From NCBI RefSeq assembly GCF_903992535.2, contig NC_052054.1, forward strand, positions 14,869,397 through 14,933,396: a stretch of DNA of 64,000 nucleotides, read 5' to 3'. The stretch comes from Arvicola amphibius (taxonomy: Eukaryota > Chordata > Mammalia > Rodentia > Cricetidae). Below are positions 49,361-61,387 of the stretch, in pieces. Numbering within the stretch: the stretch's first letter is position 1; the number at the start of each line of letters is the position of its first letter. The translations under genes were made by a program, and so were the position numbers. The notes beneath the pieces were generated by a model, which was not told the origin of the DNA, searched no databases, and saw only the letters and a program-made list of their open reading frames with translations.

Positions 49361-49492
49361 GAAAACTGTCAGCATTTAAATGTGAAATAAATGGAATAAT
49401 TATCAGTCTGAGGAATAGTGTTTTTAAATGTATAAAACAAACTAAATGCAATTCTGTATTCATCTCACTCATTCATTATAAGCCAAACCAAT

Positions 49493-49852
49493 TGATGGAG
49501 GAGTGTCTATGTGTTACTTTCACTGATTAATAAAGAAACTGCCTTGGTCCCTTTAATATGACAGAAAATTAGGCAGGCGAAGTAGACATAACAGAATTCT
49601 GGGAGAGAGAAGGCAGACAGTTCAGGCAGTCTCCATGCCTCTCCTCTCCACAGGTTAAGATCTCTCCTGGTAAGCAACCACCTCGTGGTGCTACACAGAT
49701 TACTAATTGTGGGTTAAAGCAAGATGTGAGGATCAACCAATAAGAGACTGAAACTAATGGGTCAGGCAATGTTTAAAAGAATACAGTTTCCGTGTAATTA
49801 TTTTGGGTAAAGCTAGCCAGGTGGCGGGACACAGCCCGCCGCTCCTTCTACA
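49493..49852 (+). mobile_element. Solo LTR, family 1 copy C
   Basis: 360 bp from TGATGGAGGA to TTCTACA with flanks ACCAAT (49487-49492) and ACAAAT (49853-49858), a 6-bp TSD with one mismatch. Closest to copy A (caccacctcgtggtgctaca in C, ccactttgtggtgctacaca in A; both have tgggtcaggcaatg/agtgtttaaaa). Confidence 0.85.
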
Positions 49853-50406
49853 ACAAATGGTTGGTTGCCTCCAGCTTCCACCACCACACACTTCATCAGT
49901 CATCCCCTCTGTGTGTCTTATCTCCTGTGTTTCTGTGGTTTCTAATAAACCGGTTCTTAAGTGTTCGGACTGGTTTGTATGGTAGTTATTCGGGACCCTC
50001 TTGAGAATCCCTATATCTTCCTCTTTCCAGAAGGCAGAAACTAGAAAGCTCCACTGGATCTTGAGGCTCAGTTGTAGTTGCAATCTACTGCATGTCTTGT
50101 GGAAAACAACTTAGTTATCTTCTCAACGTCTTGCCAAACAAACTTTCCCCTTGAATTTTTACTTTTAGTGTGGGTAAATAATTTGTGTCAGTTTCACGGC
50201 CATCTGGTCACAGTATTCTGACTGGAGTGTGAATAGCGTCAGAGTCATCTGCATGTCAATCTCCACTCAGAAAAATGTCCACACCCCATGGACAGTAATC
50301 AAGAGAATAACAGCATCCATTTCAGAAAGTGTTTCCAGTTGCCAGTTATGATAAGTTTAGCTGGAAATATAAGCATGATTATTGCTGAATGTGTCTTTAG
50401 ATTTAT

Positions 50407-50443
50407 ATAGAGATAGATAGATGATAGATAGATAGATAGATAT
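50407..50443. repeat. (GATA)n microsatellite
   Basis: Eight to nine GATA units. Confidence 0.95.
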
Positions 50444-50521
50444 CCTTTATCTTCACATCATCATCTTTATATTGCTTCTATATTAACTTAAATCATAAAA
50501 ATATTTTAAAAATTTATTATG

Positions 50522-50664
50522 ATTTTTTTCTAGGCAGAGTTTTTTGTGTAGCCTTGGCTGTCCTGGAACTTGCTCTATAGAGCAGGCTGGCCTTGAACTC
50601 AGAGATCTGCCTGCCTCTGCCTCCTGGATGCTAGGATTAAAGGTGTGTACCACCACTGCTTGAC
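50522..50664 (-). repeat. B1 SINE
   Basis: Antisense: gccttggctgtcctggaact, aggctggccttgaactcaga, tgcctctgcctcctggatgc. Confidence 0.9.
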
Positions 50665-50669
50665 AAAAA

Positions 50670-51970
50670 AAATAAAATTAAGATTTGAGAGATATTTAGA
50701 GACTACTAAGCCCTGTACCCTTCATTTTTTAACAAGAAAATACTAGGCATTAGTTTTATTTTTCATTGTAATAAGAAGATACTTAAGTCTTGGGATCATA
50801 AAAATAGGTGTATTTATTCCACAGCTTTGGAAGCTGGAAGTCTTAAGACAGAGAAACATTCCTATTGGCTAGCCTCTGGCCATGGCCTCCTGGAGGAGAG
50901 CAACCTGTCGTAAGTATGTACAAGAGGAACCACGTGCAAGACAGAAAGCCAGGGAGGGACAATTTTTTTTTCTTTTTGGGGAAAAAATAATAATAACTGG
51001 AGGCCCCCAAAAGCCATGTTTAATTCCTTCAGAGGGCTGTTTTCTCTAGGACTTCATCATTCCCTACTAGGCTTCACTTCAGTTTTTCATACAGAAAGCC
51101 CATCCACCAACACATGAGCCTTGAGAGACAGACAAACCACATCAAATTCATTATAGTAAGGAAAATGAAGTACTATTCCAAAGGGTGGCAGACAATAAGT
51201 GAAGAGCCAGGTACATACGGGACCATTAGTCAGGACACCTTTTCACAAAGATGACCTTTGGTCCCAAGGAATAAAAGTTCTTTTTCATCATATTACTATT
51301 AAATACTTTTAAAATGCCTACCATAATTTCTATATATCTACACAGTACTGCTTCTGTTCAACTAAGCCACATTCAGTAACGGATGCTTTTGTTGCAGAAG
51401 CGGTATCCTGTATCCACAGTAATTGTTTGTAAGGCACAATTTCAGTTTGTGACTATTAATATCTTATTATGCGTGCATCTATCTTGATGATGACCTGTGT
51501 CATGATCAGGTCAGCTAAGCATTCAGTACAATGAAGAAACAATCATTGATCCACAAATGGGTCAACCTGGCTTCTTGCTGAGCAGCTAACTAGCTGTGTG
51601 ACCTGGAGGAGAACAATGGACCGACGAACAATGGAGTGAACGAGATTGTCCTTAAGTTCTTTCCCACTCTAAAACCAATTCATTATTCTAGGGACAGCCA
51701 TTCAAACAGAGAGGAAGAGTAAGGAACTTCCTGGGGTCTTCAGTTTATAGAGTTCAAAAGTAGCAATTCATTCATATTACTGTTCCCAAACGTGGACATT
51801 TATTAAAGTCTACTCACAAAAAAACTAATTATATTCTACAAGACAGCACTTAATTTTACAAAGGTAAGATAAAAACAAGGACAAGAGAGAAGTTTCCAGA
51901 GAATCATACTTGCCTTGACTCACTGCAGAACTATCTTTTAATGTAGAAGGTAACATACAGCTGTTTGCTC
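50670..51970. other. Mostly unassigned; weak MIR near 51580-51625
   Basis: gcagctaactagctgtgtga fits the MIR core. The remainder may hold an unnamed MaLR-like repeat near 50800-51000. Confidence 0.4.
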
Positions 51971-51972
51971 AC

Positions 51973-52108
51973 AGGGCTAGAAGGATGTCTCAGGAGTTAC
52001 TGCTCCTTCAGCGGACTCAACTTTGGCCTACATCAGATAGTTCACAACTGTCTAACAATCCAGCTTCCAGGAATCAAATGCCCTCCGGTCACCCAGACAA
52101 CACATGTG

Positions 52109-52110
<2 letters not shown>
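51973..52110 (+). repeat. B3-type SINE (diverged)
   Basis: gggctagaaggatgtctcag head and agatagttcacaactgtcta body; the tail is the following AT/TG array. Confidence 0.65.
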
Positions 52111-52149
<39 letters not shown>

Positions 52150-52227
52150 GGTGTGTGGTGTTGTGTGTGTGTGTGTGTGTATACATATATGTATATATGT
52201 ACATATATATACGTATATATATATATA
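52111..52227. repeat. (TA)n(TG)n(TATG)n compound microsatellite
   Basis: About 30 bp of pure AT, then TG, then mixed ATAC/ATGT and AT again. Partly self-complementary. Confidence 0.97.
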
Positions 52228-52489
52228 GGAACACAGGCATTAACATAAGTAAAAATAAAATTAGAGAAGGAAACAATATCTGGACATTACTGAAAGTTAA
52301 ACGAGAGCCTTTTTTCCTTCTTTAAAATCAAAGTAATCTCTAAACAAGAAAATCAAGTAAGTGGAAAAAATTTTATCAGTGTTTAGAAAAGCCAATTATA
52401 GTTACAAGAATTTTTCATATGCTTTATGATAATCACAAAGCAAAAGTCCTATGATGGGTATCAGAAGACAAAAAAGCAAAGATTTACAG

Positions 52490-53419
52490 CATATTATTTT
52501 AGAAAAAAATATCTAATCACAAAAGAAGACAGCAAGAGAAGCAAAAGTAACAATGGATCAACAAAAAACAATCAGCAAAATAACATTAGTAAGTTCTACT
52601 TCTAAGAATGCAAATGAATAAAATTCTCAGATGAATCTACCTGGGAATAGTAATTTTCTCAGTAATAGCACAATTAACAACAGAAACCAAATACTCAACT
52701 CTATGCTACCTGCAAGAGATTCACTGCACCTAGAACAGAGATAGAATGGCAAAGCAGGGCTAGACCATATATGAAAACTCAAGCCACAAAAAAGTAAGGG
52801 CAAGTAGCCTCAAATAAGATGGAACCTGAAGTCAAAAACAGAAAAGAAAGTTATTTATTATGACCAAATGGTCAATTCATGAAGATAATGTAATAATTGT
52901 AAATAAATATACAACCACAAACCAAGAACTCAGATACATAACAACCACCTATCAGTATGAAGAAAGCACAGCTATGGTAAAAAAGAAACTTTAACATTCA
53001 CCTTTGAGCAATGGAGATAGATATCAGACAGAAAAATCAATAAAGCAAGCTCAAGCTTGAGCCGCATCCTAGCAAAAGTGTACCAGCGAGACAAATATGT
53101 AATGTCTTTATAACAGCAGTGACACAGGAGGGACTTGCTAGGCCACAAAACACGTTTCAACAAATTTAGTAAAAGTGAAGTCATACCTATTACCTTTCCA
53201 AGCTCAGTAGTGTAAAGATAATAATCCATGACCGTAGGGATTTTGGAAAATTAACAAAAACATGAAAATTAAACACTCCTAATTATTTAATGAATCAGAA
53301 TTTTAAAAAGGGAAGGAGTCATTAGACCAAAAAAAAGGAAATACATTATGCCAAAAGTTATGGGGTACAAAGAAAAAGCAATTCTGAGATATATTTATGG
53401 CAGTGATAAAGGTCTGTAT
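52490..53419 (+). mobile_element. Old L1 ORF2-derived sequence, left part
   Basis: A-rich, closed frames; acctgcaagagattcactgc, then atatgaaaactcaagccaca. Continues at 53949 after the inserted younger L1. Confidence 0.5.
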
Positions 53420-53940
53420 TGCTAAGCACTCGGCCAAGCTTCTGGAGTCCAGTCAAAGAGAGGGAGAAGTGATAATATGAGCAAAGGGGTCAAGACCACG
53501 ATGGGGAAACCCACTAAAACAGCTGACCTGAGGTAAGCAGAGCTCACTGACTTAGGATCTATGCAGTGGGGACACCTGCATAGGACCAAACGAGACGCTC
53601 TGAATGTGGGTGACATGTGTGGCTGGGGCAGTCTGTGGGGACACTGGGGGTGGGACCAGGATTTGTCCCTAGTGCTTGAACTGACTTTGGGGCACATTCT
53701 CTTTGGAGGGATACCTATATCAGCCTAGATATAGGGGGTGGACCTTGGTCCTGCCTCAAAATGATGTGCCAGACTTGGTTGATTCCCCATGGGAAGCCTT
53801 ACCATCTCTGAGGAATGATTGGGGTGGGGGAAGGTGGAGAGAGCAGGAGAAAGGGAGGGAGTGGGACCTGGGATTGGTATGTAAGATGAGAAAAGATCAT
53901 TTTAAAAATAAATAAATAAAATTCAAAAAAACAAATAAAT
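53420..53940 (+). mobile_element. Younger 5'-truncated L1 3' UTR insertion
   Basis: 521 bp ending in an A-rich tail (aaataaataaataaaattc), with 8-bp TSD gtctgtat on both sides (53412-53419, 53941-53948). Body typical of rodent L1 3' UTR: ttccccatgggaagccttac, then ggtgggggaaggtggagaga. Confidence 0.85.
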
Positions 53941-53948
53941 GTCTGTAT

Positions 53949-55985
53949 CACAACTGAAAACAAAAGAGAAGGGAAGAAGGATGGACAGGAGGGACAGAGA
54001 GAGAGTGGAAGGGAAAGGTGGAAAGAAAAGGAAAGTAAGTAAGTTAGTTCTGAAACAGCCTAACAGTACACTTTAGGAAGCTAAGTAATAAAGATGAAGC
54101 CCCAGATTAGTAGAAACAGTGAAACAATGAAGACCAGAGCAAAAGTAATGAAGTAGAGACTAACAAAAAGTCAAAAAATCAATAGAACTGAGACTTGATT
54201 TTTAAGATAGACAGTATTAGCTAGACAAAGAAGGACAGGAGACCCCCCAAAATAAAATTTTTAAGTAGAAGATGGAAAATTATGAAGAATACATAGCAGT
54301 AAAAAAGGAGACAGTTGATAAGAACATACCAATAAACCTGACTAATGAGAAGAAATTGACAAATTCCTAGACACATGTAATCATCAAGACTGAATCATGA
54401 ACGATGAGTCAGTGATGAGTAAGCAGAGTGACTCGGAAGGGAAAGGTCCCCATCATCCTGAGGTGAGCTCAGGACTGAAGGTGCTCGCTACCAACTCTTC
54501 AAATAATTAAAGAACAGAGACTAATCCTCAAACTCCTAAAAACCTATAAATGTGACACACTACAGTGACAGGGAAAATAACACAAAATCATTTCACTAGA
54601 TACCAAAACTGCCCTTAACCAAGTTTAGTTTCCTTTTCTAATTAAAAACAAAACTCTCAAAAGATTTAATAGTGAAGGAATGTATTTCAGAACACATCAT
54701 ATACCCACAACAAATACACTCAGTAGTGAAAAGTTGAATATCCTTATATAAGACTGGGAGCAAAGCAAAGATATAGATTCTTGTTGCTTTTATTCACCAT
54801 AGTGTTGGAGATCAGAAAACACTAAATATTATATCAAAAATGTTAGAAAGAAGAAGCAAATTGAGTGTGGTCTTAGGATGCAAAATTATCATACAACAGC
54901 CCAAAAATCCAATTGTAAGTTGGGTGTGTTGACATGTATTGGTGAACCCAGCACTTGGGAGACTGAGGAAATAAGATCAAGAATCCACTAAATTGAGCTA
55001 CTGCTGAATTTCAGGCCAACCTCGTCTACAGTGAGATCCTGTCTAAAAAGATGCAGTCCTGTTTCTAGGCAATAACAAGGGGGTATCCAAGAAAACAACT
55101 CCATCTAGGTAGGATAGCTATAAAAGATAATGTGTTTATCCAAGAAGTGGAAGAGCCACATACTAAAAACTAAGTGTCAATTAAACAAACTGAGGAAGAC
55201 GGTGGTAAATTTAAAGATAGCCAATGTTCATGGATTAAAAAAAAATCCATTTTGTTAAAAATGTCCAGAGTAGCTGAAGTGATTTACAGATTCAATGTAA
55301 TTTGTATCAAAATGTCAAGAACATTGTTTAAAAGAATACAATAATCCTAAAAGTCACGTGCAAACAAAAAGTCCTAAATATCCAAAGCAATCTTGAACAA
55401 ACAGAACAAAGCTAGAGCAACACACTGATTTCAAATTATACATCAAGGGTAAACTATGATCACAAAAGCGTGGTAATTGCATACAAACAGACACACTGAT
55501 AAATCAAACAAATAATCCATAAACAAAAGAGAAGGTAGAAAGAACATAAGAGACAGATGGGAGGAGTGCTGGGGAATGCTCTCTTCTGGACAGGGCTATT
55601 GTAATCATGAACTCACAGCAGCAGTGGCTACCTGAACCTACACGTGGTCAAGGGGACCAAGATGGGGAAGATAATCTTCAAGCCCCACCCCTCACTGAGG
55701 AGCTCCTGGCATTTGATAGCTGACGAGGGAGAATCATTTTTTTTTTCTTTTTCTATAGGAAAGTGAGCACTGATTGGTTTCAATGCCCACACCTGTGTAT
55801 ATATGGACAAAATTGACTGTTCTGAGTGGGTTTTCAAAAACAAACAAACAAACAAACAAAAAAGCCATGAACTTGAGAAGGCCACACTGGGGATAAGGAG
55901 CTTAGAGGGGAGTACAATATGATCATATTTCACTGTATATATGAAAAGCCCGACAATAAGAAACATGTTTTAAAAGAAAAAAAAG
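53949..55985 (+). mobile_element. Old L1 ORF2 and 3' UTR, right part, with a B1-like insertion
   Basis: ORF2 words: aaaaatcaatagaactgaga, ccaaagcaatcttgaacaaa, aaaagcgtggtaattgcata. The 3' UTR ends tacaatatgatcatatttca. A diverged B1-like element sits at 54910-55055 (cccagcacttgggagactga). A (CAAA)n array lies at 55835-55862. Confidence 0.65.
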
Positions 55986-56349
55986 AGCAGACTTAGGTCA
56001 TAATGATTATGTACCCCATAAATAAAAATTAAGTGTTTTCAAAAAACACTTTTATTTCCTCTTTAACATAGTGGGAAGTTTTGATCATATTTAATCTCTT
56101 ATTACCCAAAATACTACAGATAGAAAAATATTATAATAAACATTGTAGAGCAATTACTTGGCAACTCTAATAAGAGCTCATGCTCTTACCGCATGAATAA
56201 AACAGAGTAACTCAAACAATACATCATTTAGAACCCTCTTGAATTTTGGGTGAGAACACTGTTATCAAAATATTTACAGATTAGCTTACTGCTTCTACTA
56301 TCTCAAATCTCAGTGCAAAATTCCATGAAACCTAACCGGTATACTTAGG

Positions 56350-56470
56350 GAGTAAACTCTGCTTGTCTATTAACCTGTGGCAATTTCCTCATCCGCAAAA
56401 TGAGGATGCTGGCATCAACATGCCTTTGGGGCTATTGCGACAAGTCTCTGTAAATCTTTGGCAAGATTAA
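56350..56470 (+). repeat. MIR remnant
   Basis: atttcctcatccgcaaaatg, then aggatgctggcatc and gggctattgcgacaag follow the MIR order. Confidence 0.55.
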
Positions 56471-56474
56471 AGGA

Positions 56475-58075
56475 TAAACCACAAAGCCCATTTATCATGC
56501 AACTGTACACAACATAGACATCAAAAGGCCATTTTAAGGCATATATGTCTATGCCAGATTTTGACCCTCCAAAGGAATTAGATACGCTAACCTAGTAGAC
56601 ACGTAAACCTGTTAATATCTGCCTCCAGTGAAAACAATTTTAAAGGTGCAAGTTGACAATAAAGTTCTTAGGAGGTGATGCAATCACTCACCTTGTGTAG
56701 AACTTTGGATTTGTAAAATATTTTTATATGTTGTGATTTGTGGTCCTCTAGACAAACGGGTGGAGAAGAAATTGTTTAGCTCACCTTGCAGCTGAGGACA
56801 GCGTGGCTCCTAAAAGTGACCCCAGCAGAGCTGCCTACCGAGTCTGAGGAGAAGCCAGTGTTTAAATCGGAGCTTCTCGTCTGAAACCTTCCTCTTTTCA
56901 TTAACCAAGACTGTCAAACACACAAGAAATAGTAGATACCTGGAAATCAAATGGCCTGTGTGATCTGCTGGGTTGGATAAAAGCCAGAAATGCTATCGGA
57001 TGCTCTGACTCCCATCCTGATGTTTCGTCATTTGAACATCCATCCTCCAACACAACCGAGCCTCGACGTGCCTTCTGGATTGTATTACATGCAGATGTTC
57101 TCTTTGCCTTGTGAGAACAGGGCTGCAAGAGGCTAGGCCCGTATTCATTGTCTCTTTACCCACAATGCCTTGTAAGAAGTCCTACACACATAATTATTTA
57201 AACAGACTGAGTCCATTCATTAAAAATTTCTTAAACCTCTGCTGTGAGGCTTGTTTTAAGGGCTAAAGAGGGCAAAGAAAGAACTCCAAAGAGCCAGCCT
57301 GGAATTTGTTAACTATATAGCAATACATACAGCCACTGGGAAGTTCTAATAGAGTGAGTGGCTCATCCAGAGGAGCTATGCTATGCAAGCGAGAACATGG
57401 AATCTAACCCAGCCTGAGGCAACAGGGAAGACCTTCCTAAACAATGCATGTTAGTAGATGTTCCTAAACCATAGACTTTGAGTGACAAAAATGGAAGAAA
57501 AACCAAGGCAGAGGGGTCTAGACATGCACTCAGGTGGAAAAGCATTTCAACTGCACATCTTAAATGTTGCATCTTCTGGAACCACAGCTCTCAGAACAAA
57601 TCTAGTCGTGGTGGGATGCCTGGGACAGCAGGCATTCTAACAAATGAAAGTCATCTTCCCAGGTAGCCATGCACTCTTAGCTCTGTAGAATAGGTCTTCG
57701 ATAAGAGAATCAAGTCCTATTCTAAACTCCAATCACGTTCTTACTATGTATGTATATTCAATATCCCAATCGGTATCTAGCCTGGTTAAGAAACTGGATG
57801 GTTATGAACCTGTTGGATAATGTTGCAAAGGTTTATTCAATCACAGGTGTTTTTACAACTATAAATTTTATAGTTAGCTATAATGGTACTTCCAATTATA
57901 AATTAAGTCTTTATGCTAAGAGTGGTTGATACATATGGTGTCATGAAGTCATGTGTGGTATCCTGTGCAATAAATCATATTGCTTTACAAAAGATACTTT
58001 ATGAGGGTGATTAACATGAGATGTTCTCACAGGCTGTGTTTTTATGATAAAACACATCTCAAAGCCTAAGTATAT
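56475..58075. other. Unassigned intronic sequence
   Basis: No repeat or coding signal recognised. Confidence 0.55.
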
Positions 58076-58091
58076 AAATAGAAACAGTCAG

Positions 58092-59009
58092 TATATCTTA
58101 ATTTAAGGAGCTACCTGAGGGTTGTCAAGAGACTTGACCCTAGAGGGGTTCCCAGGTTTCCAGGGAGACGCCCCCAGTTAGTTCCTTGGGCAGCTGAGGA
58201 GAGGGAGCCTGAAAAGGCCAGTTCCTATAGCCATACTGATGAATTTCTTGCATATCACCATAGAACCTCCACCTGACGATAGATGAAGAAAATGACAGAG
58301 CCCCACATTGGAGCACCGGACTGAGCTCCCAAGGTCCTGATGAGGAGCAGAAGGAGAGAGAACATGAGAAAGAAAGTCAGGACCGTGAGGGAACCTCCAG
58401 CTGGCGAAAGATGGGGAAGGTGACTGAGCCCCACATTGGAGCACTGGACTGAGCTCCCAAGGTCCTGATGAGGAGCAGAAGGAGCGAGAACATGAGGGAG
58501 AAAGTCAGGAACGTGAGGGGTGCATTCACTCATGGAGACGGTGGGACAGAACTAAAGGGAGATCACCAACTCCAGTTGGAATGGGACTGATGGATCATGC
58601 GACCAAACCCGTCTCTCTGAATGTGGCCAATAGCGGGGGCTGACTGAGAAGCAAAGGACAATGGCGCTGGGCTCTGATTCTTCTGCATGGACGGGCTCTG
58701 TGGGAGCCTTCTCAGCTTGGTCGATCACCTTCCTGGACCTGGGGGGAGTTGGGAGGACCTTGGTCTTAGCATAGAGTGGGGAACCCTGATGGCTCCTTGG
58801 CCCTGAGAGGGAGGGAGGGGAGGTATGGGTGGAGGGAAGGGGAGGGAAGGGGGAGAAGGAGCGGAGGGAAGGGGGAGGAGGAGGGAAGGGAGGGGGGAGG
58901 AGGAGGGAAGGAGATGGAAATTTTTTTTCTTTTTTTTTATGCCCCCTTCCCCCTCCCTCGAGATGGAAATTTTTAAATATAAAAAAAATAAACCATGAGA
59001 GAAAAAAAA
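58092..59009 (+). mobile_element. 5'-truncated L1 3' UTR insertion with polypurine tract
   Basis: Flanked by a perfect 12-bp TSD agaaacagtcag (58080-58091, 59010-59021). Contains a 128-bp tandem unit (cccacattggagcac near 58302 and 58430). A G-rich purine tract lies at 58805-58918, followed by an A-rich tail. Inverted near-copy at 22935-23561. The minus-strand frames here are not genes. Confidence 0.92.
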
Positions 59010-59069
59010 AGAAACAGTCAGGAAGACACATTCTCAGTGCGTATAGACAGACTCTGAGTAGTTAACTGG

Positions 59070-59440
59070 GGACCCTAAAAAGATACTGCTAAATATTGAA
59101 TCGTATGCCTGCAGAATTTGTATTTTGAAGTCCCAATCCCCAGAACCACAGAATGTATCTGTCATGAAAAACAGAGCATTTGAGGAGCTGTTAAACAAGC
59201 TCATAAGGATAAGTCCCTAATCTGGAATAACTGGTGTCCTTACAACAAGAGGAAGAGAGTGTGGGCAGAAGGAAGGTCATGTGAGGACATGGGCAAGTGG
59301 CATGCTGCAAGCCAAGGAGGAAGGCACCAGAAGAAACCAAAGCTGCTACACAGACCACAGGCTTCTAGCCTCCAGTACCAGGACGAGGCTCATTTCTCTC
59401 GGTAAGCCATCTGATCTGTGGTGTTTTCTTGCGGCACTCT
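59070..59440 (+). repeat. MLT1-like MaLR LTR, copy 1
   Basis: tattttgaagtcccaatccc, taactggtgtccttacaaca and ccacaggcttctagcctcca follow the MLT1 order. Confidence 0.65.
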
Positions 59441-59454
59441 GGAAGTAGGGAATT

Positions 59455-60045
59455 TTTACCCCCAGAAGGAAAACTCATGTATCAAAATTCCAGCATCCAA
59501 AGTGATATTTGAACAGGTCCTTTATGGAGATAATTAAGATTAAATGAAGTCAAGATTAGAGAGATAATGAGTCAGAGGTTAAGAGCACTGACTACCCCTT
59601 CAGAGGATCCAGGTTCTATGACATGGAGGCTCACAACTATCTGTAACTCCAATTCCAGGTGATCAGATGTCTTTTTCTGAGCTTTGAGGGCACCAGGCAT
59701 GCAAGCGGTGCACAGACATATATTCAAGCAACGTACCCATGCACATAAAATAAAATAACAAGAAAAATTGTTTTTATAAAGATTAAATGAAATTATAAGG
59801 GTAAGCCCCTAACTTAATAGAACTGGTATCCTTCTAAGAAATGGAAAGGTGAACATATACCCAGAAGGAAATGTTATACTAAGATACCTCAAGCCTGGAA
59901 GTGAGACCTAGACCAGAAACCAAATTCTCTAGCATGTGAACCTTAGACTTTCAGCTTCCAGTAATGTGAGAAGGCTAATTTTTGTCATTTAAAACATCCA
60001 ATGTGTAGCATTTTGTTATAGCAGCCCTAGAACACTAAGACAGAC
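59455..60045 (+). repeat. MLT1-like MaLR LTR, copy 2, split by a SINE
   Basis: Left part to 59548; right part from 59779, with ggtaagcccctaacttaata and a final gttatagcagccctagaaca. Tandem with copy 1 and in the same orientation. Confidence 0.65.
59549..59778 (+). mobile_element. B2/B3 SINE insertion in MLT1
   Basis: Flanked by a perfect 13-bp TSD aagattaaatgaa (59536-59548, 59779-59791). Body gagataatgagtcagaggtt, then aagagcactgactacccctt and ggaggctcacaactatctgt. Confidence 0.9.
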
Positions 60046-60069
60046 AGACATTTTTTCAGTCACAAAATA

Positions 60070-60222
60070 CTCACAAAAAACTTGAGGTTTTGAGTTCAAG
60101 TCCCAGAAACCACATGGTGGCTCAGGCCATCTATAATGATATCTGATACCCTCTTCAGGCATGCAGGCATACATGGAGGCAGAATGTTGTATACATAATA
60201 AATAAATAAATCTTAAAAAAGA
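60070..60222 (+). repeat. B2 SINE, 3' portion
   Basis: ccagaaaccacatggtggct, tgatatctgataccctcttc, then aataaataaataaatcttaa tail. Confidence 0.8.
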
Positions 60223-60246
60223 AAAACCAAGCATGTGTTGACACAG

Positions 60247-60603
60247 TGATGCAGGCTGTCCTGTCTATGCGTTGCTCTTACTGGTTAATGAATAAGGCTG
60301 TTTTGGCTAATGGCTGAGCAGAGTAAAGTTGGGTGGGGAATCCGAACAGAGATATATAGAGAGAGTAGGCAGAGTCAAGGAGACACCATGTAGCTGCTGA
60401 AGGAGACAGATGCCCAGAACCTTACCCAGTAAGCCACAGCGTTGTGGCCATACACAGATTAATAGAAATGGGTTAATTTACAATATAAGAGCTAGCTAGA
60501 AATACACTAGAGTCACTGGCCAAACAGTGTTGCAATTAATATAGTTTCTGTGTGATTATTCGGGTCTGGGTGGCTGGGAAACAAACCAGCAGTCTCCATT
60601 ACA
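60247..60603 (+). mobile_element. Solo LTR, family 1 copy D
   Basis: 357 bp from TGATGCAGG to CCATTACA with flanks ACACAG (60241-60246) and GCACAG (60604-60609), 5 of 6 matching. Contains gagatatatagagagagtag, tacacagattaatagaaatg, gggttaattt, atagtttctgtgtgattatt. Confidence 0.8.
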
Positions 60604-61387
60604 GCACAGACTGGCCCAGCACAGGGAAATCTGCATTTCTATTTGAAAACAGAAGCATCCCACTAAGTCTTTGTCAACCAGAATTTCTGTTAGATGAGAA
60701 ATGAGGGAGGATTGTTTAGATTTATGCAGCCAAAATGGCTCTAGCTACATAATGATTAGGATTTTTTTTTAAAGAATTGTTTTTAGGAAGGGTGTCAAGG
60801 TATGAGTGCCATACATTTTTCAAAATGCTCTGGACATATTCAGGGTGATCCTTTCACTTTCCAGAGAGAAAGAATCCCTGGCTCAAGCTGCCTGCAGTTC
60901 ATACAGGAGAAACTTGGACTCTGCAGTTACTCCCTGAAACATACTCTATGAAGCTGTTATGTTCCTGTCACTTATCAAGCTACTGTAGGAAGCTTTTGGT
61001 GAGTTTAATTAAGCCTGACTAATTTTCTAGCAGTACAAAGAAAGATGAATTCCTAAATATTGAATCCATTTGTGATTCAAGGTGTCATCTTCTGAATGTG
61101 ACTGTTCAGTTCTTAGAATTAATTACCTCTGAATTCCAGCTGCTTTTTCAGGCATTTAAGACATGTAGTCATATCTCACACAAAGCACAAATTCAACATT
61201 TCAACTCTTTGCTAGGAGACAATTCTAAATGTCACGTTCCAAGTCTCATTCTGACCACGGAATGAAGGTGTCCTCCATAGTAAGCTGTGGTAGTCAAGCA
61301 TGCCCTCACCTTGACTGCCACTCCTGGATTTCTCCCTCTTCCCTCTTTGACCTGGTATTAATCATTTAAAACTTGACTTTCCTCTGT

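Noticed and set aside
58178..58533. Minus-strand frames of 88-92 residues, with a look-alike at 23375-23701 on the plus strand
   Set aside because: The similarity is real but comes from two copies of an L1 3' UTR read antisense; no independent gene.
58552..59031. 159-residue minus-strand frame with Pro/Ser-rich centre
   Set aside because: Antisense of the L1 polypurine tract and A tail.
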